A stretch of DNA of 33,800 nucleotides, taken from positions 1 through 33,800 of the forward strand of contig CAITOF010000021.1 of the NCBI GenBank assembly GCA_903893945.1, read 5' to 3'. Every line of letters begins with the position of its first letter. The stretch's first letter is position 1. A program made the position numbers and the translations under genes. This stretch comes from an uncultured Oxalobacteraceae bacterium. GTDB lineage: Bacteria; Pseudomonadota; Gammaproteobacteria; Burkholderiales; Burkholderiaceae_D. The notes under the pieces are model-generated. The model was not told the DNA's origin and did no database searches. It saw nothing but the letters and a program-made list of their open reading frames with translations. Shown here one piece after another: positions 8,544-18,205 of the stretch.

Positions 8544-8901
8544 TAAGAATCTCCCTCGGTATCGGTTATGTCGAGTCTGAACGAACCCACAACGAATAAA
8601 TTGACTCTGGATTTGTCCATTCATTTATTTTTGCAATCTGTAAATTGCGCGAGCAATCTTAAAGGATTAATTTTGGGAAATCCATCGATTCATAATGAAT
8701 GTGGACATTTCCAATGGAATTCGTTTTTCAAAATTAATGGTGAGCAATTAATGATTGCTGTGACAAGTTAAATTGATATCATTAGATGACAATATTTCTT
8801 GGGCAAAATCCGGTTTGACTGAATCCGACATCACGGCGTCATCAACTTGATCTACCATGGAGTGTGTGTCGTTAAAGCTTGTCGGTCATCAGGAGAGTAC
8901 A
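8544..8901. other. Divergent intergenic region with repeated GCAAT/ATTGC motifs
   Basis: These 358 bases separate the S53 protease (leftwards) from the metallophosphoesterase lipoprotein (rightwards) and are clearly richer in A+T than the genes. Several GCAAT/ATTGC elements occur, two of them as small palindromes: ATTGC-GCGA-GCAAT at about 8644-8657, and AGCAAT / ATTGCT at 8743-8748 and 8754-8759. A TTGACT at about 8600 with TTTATT 17 bases on is a weak rightward promoter candidate. I see no convincing gene here. Confidence 0.45.
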
Positions 8902-10326
8902 GTGAAGTCAGCGTCGATCGTTTCTGTCAGCCTCATCATTGCATGTGTAGCGGCCTGCCGCACGGATTTTCAGCCCGAAGCGAAAGTTGAACCGTCCGCG
9001 GCGGCGAATCAGCTTCAGTCAGCCTGGGTGGAAATTGGCGAAGGTGGGCAGGCGATCGCGCGCGCCATTACCGTAGCCGGATATTGCCCGGATCTGAACC
9101 AGGATGGAACATTGACTGCCATGCACGTGCGCGCCGAACCGGCGATGCTGGCTCAACGTCCTGTCTCGGTAACGAATGCGATGATGTCATCGGCAAAACC
9201 GGCGGCATTTCCTGTACGGGTGTGCGAACTTCCCCTGAAACCGGGGATTGCCGCTGCCGGCATTGCCGGAAAACCATTGCCGCTGCCCAAGCCAGCGCCG
9301 TTGCGGATTCTGGTACTGGGCGATACCGGTTGCCGGCTGAAAGCGGAAGGCAATGCATTTCAGCTCTGTAATGACGACGACAAGTGGGCGTTCCCTGCCG
9401 TGGCGAAAACCGCAGCGCGCTTTGCCCCTGATCTGGTGATCCATGTCGGTGATTACCACTACAGGGAAAGCCCCTGTCCTGCCGGGGTCAGTGCCTGTAA
9501 GGACAGTCCCTGGGGTTATGGCTGGGACGCCTGGAATGCGGATTTTTTCCAGCCTGCCGCACCCCTGCTGGATGCAGCGCCGTGGATACTGACACGAGGT
9601 AATCATGAAAGCTGTTCCAGAGCCGGTGCGGGCTGGTGGCGCCTGCTGGATCCGCGGGCACTGCAACAGGGTCGCGATTGCGTTGCGGCAGGCGATGATG
9701 CCATGGGTGATTTCAGTGCGCCTTATTCGATACCATTGGGCGGCGGTTCACAACTGATCGTGTTTGATTCATCAAAGGTATCCGCAAAGCCCCTGGCTAA
9801 AAGTGATCCGGCTTACCCGCTTTACCAGGAGCAGTTCGACCAGGTTGACCAATTGGCGAAGCAGGCTGACTTTTCCATTTTTATCAGCCATCACCCGGTA
9901 CTGGGATTCGCGCCGGAAAAAGGAACTGCAGCCGGCGTGATCGTCCGGCCGGGTAACGCGGCGTTGCAAAGCGTATTGGCTGACCGGCATCCGCAGCGCT
10001 TGTTTGATTCCAATATACAGCTGCTGCTCGCAGGCCATGTGCATCTGTTTGAGGCGATCACGTTTCAGACCGACCACCCTATGCAAATTGTGTCCGGTAA
10101 TGGCGGCTCTTCCCCGGATGCCGATCTGCCGCCGCAACTGCCTGATCAGGCAAGACCATTTGAACAAGCCCGGGTGGCGCATTTCAACAGTACCAGCCAG
10201 AGTGGCTTTATGACGATGGAGCGCGTCGCGGTCAGCTCATCAGAATGGACCCTGAAATCGTGGGACAAGAGCGGTATTTTATTGATGACCTGTCGGGTGA
10301 GCAAAACAAAAAAAGACTGCGGCTAA
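8902..10326 (+). CDS. Metallophosphoesterase lipoprotein, purple-acid-phosphatase-like motifs
   Basis: This 474-aa protein is a calcineurin-like metallophosphoesterase. I chose the GTG at 8902: AGGAGAG lies just upstream, and it places a clean lipoprotein signal first (MKSASIVSVSLIIACVAAC, lipidated Cys19). The upstream ATG at 8857 would hide that signal. The metal-binding motifs run in order: GDTG (about 140-143), GDYHY (183-187), GNHE (233-236), SHHP (about 329-332) and GHVH (378-381). The GDxG / GDxxY / GNHE / GHxH spacing is that of purple acid phosphatases. Residues 20-130 form an extra N-terminal region I do not recognise. It probably hydrolyses phosphate esters in the periplasm. It converges on the MFS gene with a 22-base gap and no obvious terminator. 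Confidence 0.85.
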   Translation: MKSASIVSVSLIIACVAACRTDFQPEAKVEPSAAANQLQSAWVEIGEGGQAIARAITVAGYCPDLNQDGTLTAMHVRAEPAMLAQRPVSVTNAMMSSAKPAAFPVRVCELPLKPGIAAAGIAGKPLPLPKPAPLRILVLGDTGCRLKAEGNAFQLCNDDDKWAFPAVAKTAARFAPDLVIHVGDYHYRESPCPAGVSACKDSPWGYGWDAWNADFFQPAAPLLDAAPWILTRGNHESCSRAGAGWWRLLDPRALQQGRDCVAAGDDAMGDFSAPYSIPLGGGSQLIVFDSSKVSAKPLAKSDPAYPLYQEQFDQVDQLAKQADFSIFISHHPVLGFAPEKGTAAGVIVRPGNAALQSVLADRHPQRLFDSNIQLLLAGHVHLFEAITFQTDHPMQIVSGNGGSSPDADLPPQLPDQARPFEQARVAHFNSTSQSGFMTMERVAVSSSEWTLKSWDKSGILLMTCRVSKTKKDCG

Positions 10327-10348
10327 CCCTGCGCCTGCTCCAGAGCGG

Positions 10349-11533
10349 CTATGGCTTCCTGGTCAGGTTGGGTAATAACGCGGCAATGATGCCGCCCAGA
10401 GGCAGCCACGCCGTGATCTGATAGACCGTCACAATGCCGTACTGGTCTGCGAGGTTGCCGATCAGTGCGGCGCTGATACCGGCCACACCAAAAGCCAGAC
10501 CGAAGAACAAACCGGACACCGTACCGATATATCCTGGTAAAAGTTCCTGGGCAAAAACCAGTATGGCGGAAAACGCCGAAGAGATGATTAATCCGATGAT
10601 AAAGCTGACCAGGATGGTGGCATTGAGTCCCAGATAGGGCAGTGCCAGTGTAAACGGCGCACTGCCAAGGATTGAAAACCAGATCACGCTTTTGCGCCCG
10701 ATTCGATCGCCGATCGGACCACCCGCTATCGTACCCAGCGCCACGCCCAGCAGAAAAACGAACAGCATGATCTGCGCCTGTTGCGGGCTTAAGCCGAAGC
10801 GTTCAATCAGGTAAAACGTGTAATAGCTCTGAATACTGGCCAGATACAGGTATTTGGTGGTGACCAGACCTATCAGTACCAGCAGCGCCAGCGCTGTTTT
10901 TTGGGTGGATAAGGGTTGTGCCCGCGAGGCTAATTTGTACTTGTTGGCGTGATGCTGTTGGGCGGCCCACTTGCTCACGTTCCAGAGTACCAGCATGGCG
11001 GCCAGGGCGGCGACGGAAAACCAGGCAATACTGGACTGACCCATGGGAATCACAATGGCTGCAGCCAATAACGGGCCGGATGCGCTGCCTGCATTTCCGC
11101 CCACCTGAAAAATCGATTGTGCCAGACCATGCTGGCCGCCCGACGCGAGGCGCGCAACTCGTGACGATTCAGGATGAAACACCGCCGAACCGATGCCGAT
11201 CAGTCCTGCAGCCAGTATCAGCACAGGAAACGTGGCCGCCTGCGACAGGGTGAGCAGGCCAATGAATGTGAAGCCCATGCCAAACGTGAGCGAATGACGT
11301 ACATGCCAGCGATCAATCACAACGCCGACCAGCGGCTGCAACAGGGATGCGGTAATCTGGTAAGTGAGCGACAGCAGGCCGATCTGGGTAAAGCTGAGCT
11401 GGTAGCTGCCTTTTAACAGCGGGTACAACGCCACGATCAATGATTGCATCATGTCATTCAGGAAATGCGCGCTGCTGATGGCACCCAAGACGCGAAATCG
11501 GGTGGCATTCCTGGTCGTGGCTGCTGTGGACAT
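10349..11533 (-). CDS. MFS transporter, fosmidomycin-resistance (Fsr)-like
   Basis: This 394-aa inner-membrane protein has about 12 hydrophobic segments. The N-terminal pattern SSAHFLNDMMQSLIVALYPL is typical of Fsr-like major facilitator proteins, and GDRIGRK is the MFS loop motif between helices of the second half. Fsr proteins export small drugs, but the substrate here is unknown. I chose the ATG at 11533, where the conserved region begins soon after. A TTG at 11605 overlaps the stop of the flavin reductase gene and would add 24 unlikely residues. No good ribosome-binding site is visible. It is the third gene of the hutC-led unit (68-base gap), so it may respond to histidine or urocanate. 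Confidence 0.82.
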   Translation of the reverse strand: MSTAATTRNATRFRVLGAISSAHFLNDMMQSLIVALYPLLKGSYQLSFTQIGLLSLTYQITASLLQPLVGVVIDRWHVRHSLTFGMGFTFIGLLTLSQAATFPVLILAAGLIGIGSAVFHPESSRVARLASGGQHGLAQSIFQVGGNAGSASGPLLAAAIVIPMGQSSIAWFSVAALAAMLVLWNVSKWAAQQHHANKYKLASRAQPLSTQKTALALLVLIGLVTTKYLYLASIQSYYTFYLIERFGLSPQQAQIMLFVFLLGVALGTIAGGPIGDRIGRKSVIWFSILGSAPFTLALPYLGLNATILVSFIIGLIISSAFSAILVFAQELLPGYIGTVSGLFFGLAFGVAGISAALIGNLADQYGIVTVYQITAWLPLGGIIAALLPNLTRKP

Positions 11534-11601
11534 GGTATGGGTCGGGAGTCTGGAATAGGGTCGGCGCGGGCAGAGTCTGCTGCCTGCTGCACGGTTCAAT
11601 G

Positions 11602-12165
11602 TCAATCAATCGTGAACTGGTCACCGATGCTGAAGAATGCGCCACCAGATATGTAATGCAGGGTGCGCTTTTCATCGTGCCCGTCAAAGTGCCAGCGTCC
11701 TTCGCTGTAAACATCCGCGTCTGCCTGTGCAGCAATCACTTCGCCAATAAATAAATCGTATTTCTGCTGATTATGCGTTTCCTGGATGACTTTGCATTCC
11801 AGGTAACCAATACAACCGGCCACGCGCGGTGCCGCCATTTTCTGTGCAGCCAGGGGTTGCAGTTGGCTGCTCGCAAATTTATCGCCGTCATTGCCGCTTT
11901 CACTTCCTACTTTCAACACCTGTGCCGCCTGCGCGCGACACGGGATATTCAGAATGAACTCGCCCGATCCGTCAATCAGATGACGCGAATAGGTGTTCTT
12001 GTCGATGACGACCAACATTTTAGGCGGATCAAAGTCCAGCGGCATGGCCCAGGCGGCGGCCATGACATTCTGTTTACCTTCAAAAGCGCTGGTGACCAGG
12101 ACGGTGGGCCCATGGTTTAACAGGCGATAGCATTTGGCCAGATCGACATCGATAATTTTTGTCAT
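11602..12165 (-). CDS. Flavin reductase-like, FMN-binding split-barrel protein
   Basis: This 187-aa cytosolic protein has the flavin-reductase-like split-barrel pattern: LLNHGPTVLVTS near the N-terminus, NVMAAAWAMPLDFDPPKMLVVID (broken here by no stop), then GEFILNIP and a Gly/Asp-rich segment before KMAAPRVAGCIGYLEC. Such proteins bind FMN and either reduce it with NAD(P)H for a partner monooxygenase or act alone. No partner monooxygenase is nearby. ATG codons at 12165 and 12174 are both possible and neither has a clear ribosome-binding site. The gene starts about 20 bases after the hutC stop on the same strand, so it is probably co-transcribed with hutC, an uncommon companion for a histidine-degradation regulator. 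Confidence 0.78.
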   Translation of the reverse strand: MTKIIDVDLAKCYRLLNHGPTVLVTSAFEGKQNVMAAAWAMPLDFDPPKMLVVIDKNTYSRHLIDGSGEFILNIPCRAQAAQVLKVGSESGNDGDKFASSQLQPLAAQKMAAPRVAGCIGYLECKVIQETHNQQKYDLFIGEVIAAQADADVYSEGRWHFDGHDEKRTLHYISGGAFFSIGDQFTID

Positions 12166-12185
12166 GTTTATCATTAAGTTTAAAG

Positions 12186-12920
12186 TTAAAATTGTCCTGC
12201 GAACTGGTATCGGTTTCCCGGGTGCCACATCGTTGCTATGGAGGCGACCTGACCGCCTGATATGGTGACGCGGTGCAACACGAGACACGGCAGGTTGTGG
12301 GAAATTTCCAGCATGTCAGCAATTCTGGCAGGTGCGGTGACCGCTTCAATACGATAACGAACTTCCTGCAACGGCGCAGCGGACATTAAATATTCATTGG
12401 GCGTGATGGTCGAAAAATTCTGCTGCAGATAAGCCGGCGCAAGCTGGGAGTTCACCCAGCGATCTTCCACCTGAATTGGAATCTGGTTTTCAAAATGCAC
12501 GATGACCGAATGGAACAGAATGATACCGGGATCCGTCCGGAATTGCTGATGCAGCTGCAAGGTTGGCTTGCCCCGTTCAAGTAAATGCAATTCGCTGCTG
12601 TGAACATGTCCGCGAGCACGTACTTCTTCTGCAATGCTCTTGATCTCGACTAACGTTGCCTGATATTTCTGCTGTGCGACAAATGTGCCGGATCCCTGGA
12701 TCCGGGTTAAAAATTGTTCGCTCGACAATTCGCGGACCGCCCGGTTGACCGTCATGCGGGAAACGGAAAACTGTTTGGCCAGCGCCGCCTCAGAAGGAAT
12801 CGCGTCCCCCTCTTTCCAGACGCCTTTTTGAATTTCATCGAGAATATGATCTTTGATCTGCTGAAACGCAGGAATATCGGTTTCACTTAATTTCGTAATA
12901 CTGTTTTTATTTGTGGTCAT
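12186..12920 (-). CDS. hutC: Histidine utilisation repressor HutC (GntR family)
   Basis: This 244-aa protein has a GntR winged helix-turn-helix (about residues 15-80, with IPSEAALAKQFSVSRMTVNRAV as recognition region) followed by a UTRA ligand-binding domain (about 95-240). In the HutC/FarR branch the ligand is urocanate, which releases the repressor from hut promoters. Position supports the call: it is transcribed divergently from hutU across 172 bases holding a perfect 16-bp palindrome. The ATG at 12920 gives the usual length (about 240-250 aa). The frame stays open upstream to 12998, but that would add 26 atypical residues. The start has no clear Shine-Dalgarno site. Confidence 0.9.
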   Translation of the reverse strand: MTTNKNSITKLSETDIPAFQQIKDHILDEIQKGVWKEGDAIPSEAALAKQFSVSRMTVNRAVRELSSEQFLTRIQGSGTFVAQQKYQATLVEIKSIAEEVRARGHVHSSELHLLERGKPTLQLHQQFRTDPGIILFHSVIVHFENQIPIQVEDRWVNSQLAPAYLQQNFSTITPNEYLMSAAPLQEVRYRIEAVTAPARIADMLEISHNLPCLVLHRVTISGGQVASIATMWHPGNRYQFAGQF

Positions 12921-12941
12921 GTAAATAACACTATCGAAAAA

Positions 12942-12953
12942 TTCTTGCAAGAA
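12942..12953. promoter_or_regulatory. Second palindrome in the hutC leader
   Basis: TTCTTGCAAGAA is a perfect 12-bp palindrome 21 bases before the hutC start codon. Its left half is part of an AAAAATTCTTGC segment that recurs at about 13020-13031, next to the hutU -35. It does not match the TGTATATACA core of the main operator, so it could be a site for another regulator, or chance. Confidence 0.4.
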
Positions 12954-12997
12954 ATGAATAGTAATGGGTTTATCGGCTTGAGTAAAACAGTGGATCA

Positions 12998-13003
12998 ATT
13001 ATA
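12998..13003 (-). promoter_or_regulatory. Probable hutC promoter -10 element
   Basis: Read on the minus strand this is a perfect TATAAT, 78 bases before the hutC ATG. The -35 position 17 bases upstream is poor. Transcription would start near 12991 and the 5' leader would contain the 12-bp palindrome at 12942-12953. Confidence 0.5.
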
Positions 13004-13028
13004 TTGAAACCTGCCCTGAAAAAATTCT

Positions 13029-13056
13029 TGCTTTAGTTGTATATACAACTTAAAAT
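13029..13056 (+). promoter_or_regulatory. Probable hutU promoter
   Basis: TTGCTT (13029-13034) and TAAAAT (13051-13056, five of six matches to the -10 consensus) are 16 bases apart. The spacer is entirely occupied by the 16-bp palindrome, so a bound repressor would sit in the middle of the polymerase site. The predicted transcription start is near 13063, about 30 bases before the hutU ATG. Confidence 0.6.
13035..13050. promoter_or_regulatory. HutC operator
   Basis: AGTTGTATATACAACT is a perfect 16-bp palindrome with the TGTATATACA core known for HutC operators. It lies between the divergent hutC and hutU genes and fills the spacer of the hutU promoter. It is far stronger than any other palindrome in this gap. 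Confidence 0.85.
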
Positions 13057-13092
13057 TCGCACATCGTCCCTCCATTTTCATGAAAGATACCC

Positions 13093-14793
13093 ATGAACAG
13101 CCTGAAAAATGATCCTCGCTACGATGCAACCCGTGTCATTCGCGCCCCGCGCGGCAGTGAAAAAACCTGCAAGACCTGGGTGGCGGAAGCCGCGTACCGC
13201 ATGATCCAGAATAATCTGGATGCGGAAGTGGCCGAAAACCCCAGGCATCTGGTGGTCTACGGTGGCATAGGACGTGCGGCACGTGACTGGGCCTGTTATG
13301 ACCAGATCCTGGCCAGCCTGAAAGACCTTGGCGACGACGAGACCCTGTTAATCCAGTCGGGCAAACCGGTCGGCGTTTTCCAGACCCACGCCGATGCACC
13401 ACGTGTGCTGATCGCCAATTCCAACCTGGTTCCGAAATGGGCAAACTGGGAACACTTTAATGAACTGGACCGTAAAGGGTTGTTCATGTACGGACAGATG
13501 ACTGCCGGAAGCTGGATATACATCGGCAGTCAGGGCATCGTCCAGGGCACGTTTGAAACCTTTGTCGAAGCCGGGCACCAGCATTACAACGGCGAATGGG
13601 CAGGCCGATGGATTTTAACGGCGGGTCTGGGTGGCATGGGGGGCGCACAACCGCTGGCGGCAACCCTGGCCGGAGCGGTGTCGTTAAATATCGAATGTCA
13701 GCAAAGCAGTATCGATTTTCGTCTGCGCACGCGTTATGTCGACGTGCAGGCGCGTGATCTGGATCACGCGCTCGAGCTGGTCAATGAATTCTGTGCCCGA
13801 AAGGAAGCGAAGTCGATTGCGCTGCTGGGCAATGCTGCCGACATTCTGCCGGAGCTGGTAAAACGCGCAGCCAACGGTAAAAACCGCCCCGACCTGGTGA
13901 CCGATCAAACATCGGCGCACGATCTGATCAACGGTTATCTGCCGGCCGGCTGGACGGTGGAACAGTGGAAGGCGGCGCAAGCCGATGCCGGGCAGCACGC
14001 CAGACTGACGGCCGATGCAGCAGCCAGCTGCGCAATCCATGTCAAGGCGATGCTGGCGTTCCATCAAATGGGCATACCTACGGTCGACTACGGCAACAAT
14101 ATCCGTCAGGTCGCATTTGACCAGGGTGTCAACAATGCATTTGATTTTCCCGGCTTTGTACCGGCCTATATTCGTCCGTTATTCTGCGATGGCAAAGGAC
14201 CATTCCGCTGGGTGGCACTGTCCGGCGATCCTGACGATATCTATAAGACCGATGCCAAGATCAAAGAGCTTTTCCCCGACAACAAGCCTGTGCACCGCTG
14301 GCTGGACATGGCACGTGAACGGATCGCGTTTCAGGGCTTGCCGGCCCGTATCTGCTGGCTGGGTCTGGGTGAACGGCATCGCGCAGGTCTGGCCTTTAAT
14401 GAGATGGTGAGAAACGGTGAATTGAAAGCACCCATCGTCATTGGCCGTGATCATCTGGACACAGGCTCCGTGGCCAGTCCCAATCGCGAAACCGAAGCCA
14501 TGCGTGACGGGACCGATGCCGTGTCTGACTGGCCATTGCTGAACGCGCTGTTAAACACGGCAGGGGGCGCTTCATGGGTATCCTTGCATCATGGCGGTGG
14601 GGTTGGCATGGGTTATTCGCAACATGCGGGAATGGTGATCGTTGCGGACGGCAGCGAAGCCGCCGACAGGCGACTGGCGCGGGTATTGGTCAATGATTGC
14701 GGCTCGGGCGTGATGCGTCATGCCGACGCAGGATACCAGGCAGCGATTGACTGCGCCAAACGGAACAAGCTGAATTTGCCAATGATCAAGTAA
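13093..14793 (+). CDS. hutU: Urocanate hydratase
   Basis: This 566-aa cytosolic enzyme converts urocanate to imidazolonepropionate, the second step of histidine degradation, using tightly bound NAD+ as an electrophile. The characteristic blocks are all present: [11 protein letters not shown] (about 56-66), [20 protein letters not shown] (about 95-114), [20 protein letters not shown] (about 136-155), the glycine-rich [11 protein letters not shown] and [14 protein letters not shown]. The length matches the family (about 555-565 aa). It is the first gene of hutUHDI, 42 bases ahead of hutH. The ATG at 13093 has only a weak ribosome-binding site (GAAAG). Confidence 0.97.
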   Translation: MNSLKNDPRYDATRVIRAPRGSEKTCKTWVAEAAYRMIQNNLDAEVAENPRHLVVYGGIGRAARDWACYDQILASLKDLGDDETLLIQSGKPVGVFQTHADAPRVLIANSNLVPKWANWEHFNELDRKGLFMYGQMTAGSWIYIGSQGIVQGTFETFVEAGHQHYNGEWAGRWILTAGLGGMGGAQPLAATLAGAVSLNIECQQSSIDFRLRTRYVDVQARDLDHALELVNEFCARKEAKSIALLGNAADILPELVKRAANGKNRPDLVTDQTSAHDLINGYLPAGWTVEQWKAAQADAGQHARLTADAAASCAIHVKAMLAFHQMGIPTVDYGNNIRQVAFDQGVNNAFDFPGFVPAYIRPLFCDGKGPFRWVALSGDPDDIYKTDAKIKELFPDNKPVHRWLDMARERIAFQGLPARICWLGLGERHRAGLAFNEMVRNGELKAPIVIGRDHLDTGSVASPNRETEAMRDGTDAVSDWPLLNALLNTAGGASWVSLHHGGGVGMGYSQHAGMVIVADGSEAADRRLARVLVNDCGSGVMRHADAGYQAAIDCAKRNKLNLPMIK

Positions 14794-14835
14794 TTTGCAA
14801 ATCGGTTCAGAAATACATTTTAAAGAGGAATTTCC

Positions 14836-16374
14836 ATGTCTGTTTTCACGATACAACCTGGCCAGTTTACCTTGTCAGATTTGCGCCGGATCTGGCAAAT
14901 GCACACTGCGATTCAGCTGGCACCTGCCGCCTATCAGGCGATTGATGCCTCTGCCGCGGCAATCGCAAGCATCGTTGCCAAAGGTGATGCCGCGTATGGG
15001 ATCAATACCGGATTTGGCAAACTGGCCAAGACCCGGATACCCGATGAACAGCTGGAATTGTTGCAGCGTAATCTGATTCTGTCCCACTCTGTGGGAACAG
15101 GTGAATTGATCGAAGACCCTGTCGTCCGATTAATCGTGCTGATGAAAATCGGCAGTCTGTCGCGCGGTTTTTCCGGCATTCGTCGTTCGGTTATTGACAC
15201 AATGATCGCCATGTTTAACGCGGGTATTAGCCCCTGCATTCCGGTAAAGGGATCAGTCGGTGCTTCCGGCGATCTCTCGCCGTTGTCGCACATGACGCTG
15301 GCGATGCTGGGCGAAGGCAATGTCCGTGTGAACGGTAAGCTGGTTCCAGCGCAGCAGGCACTGAGTCAGGCCGGTATTGCACCCGTGGTGCTGGCCGCCA
15401 AAGAGGGTCTGGCGCTGATCAACGGGACACAGGTGTCAACGGCTCTGACGTTAAACGGATTATTTCTGGCCGAACGATTACTGGAAGCAGCGACTGTTTC
15501 CGGTTCCATGTCGGTCGATGCCGCCAAAGGCAGTGACGCTCCGTTTGACGCGCGCATTCATGCGGTGCGCGGTCAACCCGGACAGATTGCCAGTGCCCGC
15601 CTGTATCGGGAACTGCTGGCGGGCAGTGCCATACGCCAGTCTCATATGGTTGATGACGAGCGCGTGCAGGATCCTTACTGCCTGCGATGCCAACCGCAGG
15701 TGATGGGTGCAAGTCTGGACCTGATTAACAATGCAGCAAAAACCCTGCTGATTGAAGCCAATGCAGTGACCGACAACCCACTGGTGTTCATTGAAACTGA
15801 AGAAGTTATTTCAGGTGGAAATTTTCATGCCGAACCGGTGGCGTTCGCTGCAGATACACTGGCGCTGGCGATTGCCGAAATCGGATCGATTTCTGAACGC
15901 CGCATCGCACTGTTAATCGATTCCACCATCTCGGGTCTGCCACCATTTCTGGTGCCGTCGTCCGGCCTGAATTCCGGCTTCATGATTGCCCATGTAACTG
16001 CGGCGGCGCTGGCATCGGAAAACAAGTCACTGGCGCATCCGGCCTCAGTGGATAGCCTGCCAACTTCCGCCAACCAGGAGGATCATGTCAGTATGGCGAC
16101 CTTTGCCGGGCGGCGTTTGAACGAGATGGCGCATAATACGGCAGTCATCGTCGGGATCGAATTACTGGCCGCAGCGCAGGGTATCGATTTTCATGCGCCG
16201 CTGCTGAGCGCGCCAAAACTGACCGAAGTGCATCAGCGTTTGCGCAAACAGGTCAGTTTTTACGCTGCCGATCGCCTGTTTGCCCCGGACATAGAGGCCG
16301 CCAAACAGATGGTACTGTCAGGCGCATTGAGTGCAAATTGCAGGGATCTTTTTTCCGGATTATATCTGCCCTGA
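14836..16374 (+). CDS. hutH: Histidine ammonia-lyase
   Basis: This 512-aa enzyme removes ammonia from L-histidine to give urocanate, the first and committed step of the pathway. The self-made MIO electrophile should form from Ala-Ser-Gly at residues 143-145 in [14 protein letters not shown], and Y54 in AYGINTGFG is the conserved active-site tyrosine. The length is the usual one. AGAGG (14824-14828) lies 7 bases before the ATG, the best ribosome-binding site in the operon. Its product, urocanate, is also the expected inducer that releases HutC. The stop TGA shares its A with the hutD start. Confidence 0.97.
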   Translation: MSVFTIQPGQFTLSDLRRIWQMHTAIQLAPAAYQAIDASAAAIASIVAKGDAAYGINTGFGKLAKTRIPDEQLELLQRNLILSHSVGTGELIEDPVVRLIVLMKIGSLSRGFSGIRRSVIDTMIAMFNAGISPCIPVKGSVGASGDLSPLSHMTLAMLGEGNVRVNGKLVPAQQALSQAGIAPVVLAAKEGLALINGTQVSTALTLNGLFLAERLLEAATVSGSMSVDAAKGSDAPFDARIHAVRGQPGQIASARLYRELLAGSAIRQSHMVDDERVQDPYCLRCQPQVMGASLDLINNAAKTLLIEANAVTDNPLVFIETEEVISGGNFHAEPVAFAADTLALAIAEIGSISERRIALLIDSTISGLPPFLVPSSGLNSGFMIAHVTAAALASENKSLAHPASVDSLPTSANQEDHVSMATFAGRRLNEMAHNTAVIVGIELLAAAQGIDFHAPLLSAPKLTEVHQRLRKQVSFYAADRLFAPDIEAAKQMVLSGALSANCRDLFSGLYLP

Positions 16375-16949
16375 TGAATAAGCTTACGCCTGACGATTAC
16401 CGGAGCATGCCCTGGAAAAACGGAGCCGGCACAACCATAGAAATGGCTGTTTTTCCGGAACATGCATCACTGGATAATTTTGTCTGGCGCATCAGTCGCG
16501 CCCAGGTCGTCACTGACGGCGACTTCTCCTGTTTTGCCGGCATTGATCGCACACTCGCGCTGTTAAGCGGGCAGGGCGTGCGACTGAGTGTCAATGGGGT
16601 ACCTCATCAGGTTGATCGGCAAACGAATATGGCGGTGTTCCCGGGTGACGTCAGGACACATGCTGCATTAATCAACGGGCCGATCAGCGATTTCAATCTG
16701 ATGAGCCGGCGCACGGTGTGTTCCCATCAGTTGACGTACCGGGAAGGTGACATGACGTGGCGACTGCCCGCCAATACTGTCTTTGTCTATTGTGCCCACG
16801 GCGCAGGCAGGCTGACTGCAGCCGATCTGGCGTTGGGCCTGACCGATCAGGAATCCGTGCAGTTCAGTTCTGACGACAACCCGGCTGACTGGACGCTCGA
16901 ATCGAGTGGCGCCGGTCAATTTTATTGTGTCCAGATTCAGGCGCGTTGA
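16374..16949 (+). CDS. hutD: HutD family cupin protein
   Basis: This 191-aa protein belongs to the HutD/Ves family of bicupins. [17 protein letters not shown] near the start and the [12 protein letters not shown] block that follows are typical. In pseudomonads HutD is thought to limit hut expression at high urocanate, possibly by binding N-formyl-glutamate. That role is from the family, not from this sequence. The ATG overlaps the hutH stop by one base (TGATG), which implies translational coupling and rules against starting at 16338. Confidence 0.9.
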   Translation: MNKLTPDDYRSMPWKNGAGTTIEMAVFPEHASLDNFVWRISRAQVVTDGDFSCFAGIDRTLALLSGQGVRLSVNGVPHQVDRQTNMAVFPGDVRTHAALINGPISDFNLMSRRTVCSHQLTYREGDMTWRLPANTVFVYCAHGAGRLTAADLALGLTDQESVQFSSDDNPADWTLESSGAGQFYCVQIQAR

Positions 16950-16969
16950 ACCACCAGAAGCGATTAACT

Positions 16970-18205
16970 ATGACAAACACCAAATCAGCATGGGACAGCC
17001 TTTGGGTTAACGTCCATATTGCAACAATGGCGGACGATAAGGGCTATGGTGAAATACCTGATGGCGCGATGGGTGTCAGGGATGGTGTGATCGTCTGGCT
17101 GGGAGCGCGTGCCGGGCTGCCGGCGGATCAACCCGTTACCGTAACGCACGATGGTGGCGGTAAATGGCTTACGCCGGGACTGATCGACTGCCACACCCAT
17201 ATTGTGTATGGTGGCAATCGCAGTAATGAATTTGAAGATCGTCTTAATGGCGTGTCGTACGAAGAAATTTCAAAACGGGGTGGCGGAATTGTTTCCACCG
17301 TAAAGGCAACGCGGGCAGCAAGTGAAGACGAGCTGTTTGAACAGAGCAGCGTCCGTTTGGCACGCCTGTTGGAAGAAGGCGTGACGACAGTCGAATGCAA
17401 ATCCGGCTATGGCCTGGATCTGCCAACCGAAGCCAAAATTCTGCGCGTCGCGCGCCGCTTGGGCGAACAATTTCCGGTTCGAATCCGTACGACTTTTTTG
17501 GGCGCACATGCCGTGCCACCCGAATACGCCGGTCGTGCCGACGATTATATTGAGCTGGTCTGCCAGCAACTGATGCCGGCGCTAGCCGGACAGGGCTTGA
17601 TTGATGCGGTGGATGGCTTCTGTGAGAAAATCGGTTTCAGTGCGGCGCAGACCGAGCGCGTTTTTCAGGCTGCTCAAAAATTGAATCTGCCGGTAAAACT
17701 GCATGCGGAACAATTGTCTGATCAGGGTGGTGCGGCGCTAACCGCACGTTACCAGGGATTATCTGCCGACCATCTGGAGTATCTGTCCGACGATGGCATT
17801 GCGGCAATGGCTGGAGCCGGGACTGTCGCGGTGCTGCTGCCGGGCGCGTTTTATTTTTTGCGGGAAACCAGGCTGCCGCCGCTGGCTGCGTTAAGGAACG
17901 CATCGGTGCCGGTAGCGATTGCCACGGACTGCAATCCCGGTACCTCGCCCATGACATCACTGCTGCTGGCAATGAATATGGCCTGTACGCTTTTTAAAAT
18001 GACACCCCTCGAGGCATTGCTGGGTACGACGCGCCATGCTGCCAAAGCACTGGGTTTGGCGCAACAGACCGGACAAATAAAGGTGGGGATGAGAGCCGAT
18101 TTTGCACTGTGGTGCGTCGACAGGCCGGCCGACCTGTCCTATGCGATCGGTGCAAATCCGTGCTACGCTGTGGTGTTCGGTGGAAAAATCCGCACGGTAA
18201 GATGA
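16970..18205 (+). CDS. hutI: Imidazolonepropionase
   Basis: This 411-aa metal-dependent amidohydrolase opens the imidazolone ring to give N-formimino-L-glutamate, the third step. The TIM-barrel metal site is visible: H75 and H77 in [10 protein letters not shown]245 in [10 protein letters not shown]268 in ADHLEYL and D320 in [11 protein letters not shown] chose the ATG at 16970, 20 bases after hutD. An upstream frame extension from 16925 would overlap hutD and add 15 atypical residues. It is the last recognisable hut gene. Neither hutG nor hutF follows, so formiminoglutamate must be handled by genes elsewhere. Confidence 0.96.
   Translation: MTNTKSAWDSLWVNVHIATMADDKGYGEIPDGAMGVRDGVIVWLGARAGLPADQPVTVTHDGGGKWLTPGLIDCHTHIVYGGNRSNEFEDRLNGVSYEEISKRGGGIVSTVKATRAASEDELFEQSSVRLARLLEEGVTTVECKSGYGLDLPTEAKILRVARRLGEQFPVRIRTTFLGAHAVPPEYAGRADDYIELVCQQLMPALAGQGLIDAVDGFCEKIGFSAAQTERVFQAAQKLNLPVKLHAEQLSDQGGAALTARYQGLSADHLEYLSDDGIAAMAGAGTVAVLLPGAFYFLRETRLPPLAALRNASVPVAIATDCNPGTSPMTSLLLAMNMACTLFKMTPLEALLGTTRHAAKALGLAQQTGQIKVGMRADFALWCVDRPADLSYAIGANPCYAVVFGGKIRTVR

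Noticed and set aside
8568..8771. 67-codon plus-strand open frame in the S53/phosphoesterase gap
   Set aside because: No ribosome-binding site, low-complexity A+T-rich translation, and it overlaps the likely promoter region.
10327..10348. Terminator between the convergent phosphoesterase and MFS genes
   Set aside because: The 22-base gap has no inverted repeat or T-run.
14572..14856. Minus-strand open frame spanning the hutU/hutH junction
   Set aside because: It overlaps two certain genes on the opposite strand and has no recognisable motif or start signal.
17478..17488. GGTTCGAATCC-like sequence resembling a tRNA T-loop
   Set aside because: It lies inside the hutI coding frame and no acceptor, D or anticodon arms can be built around it.
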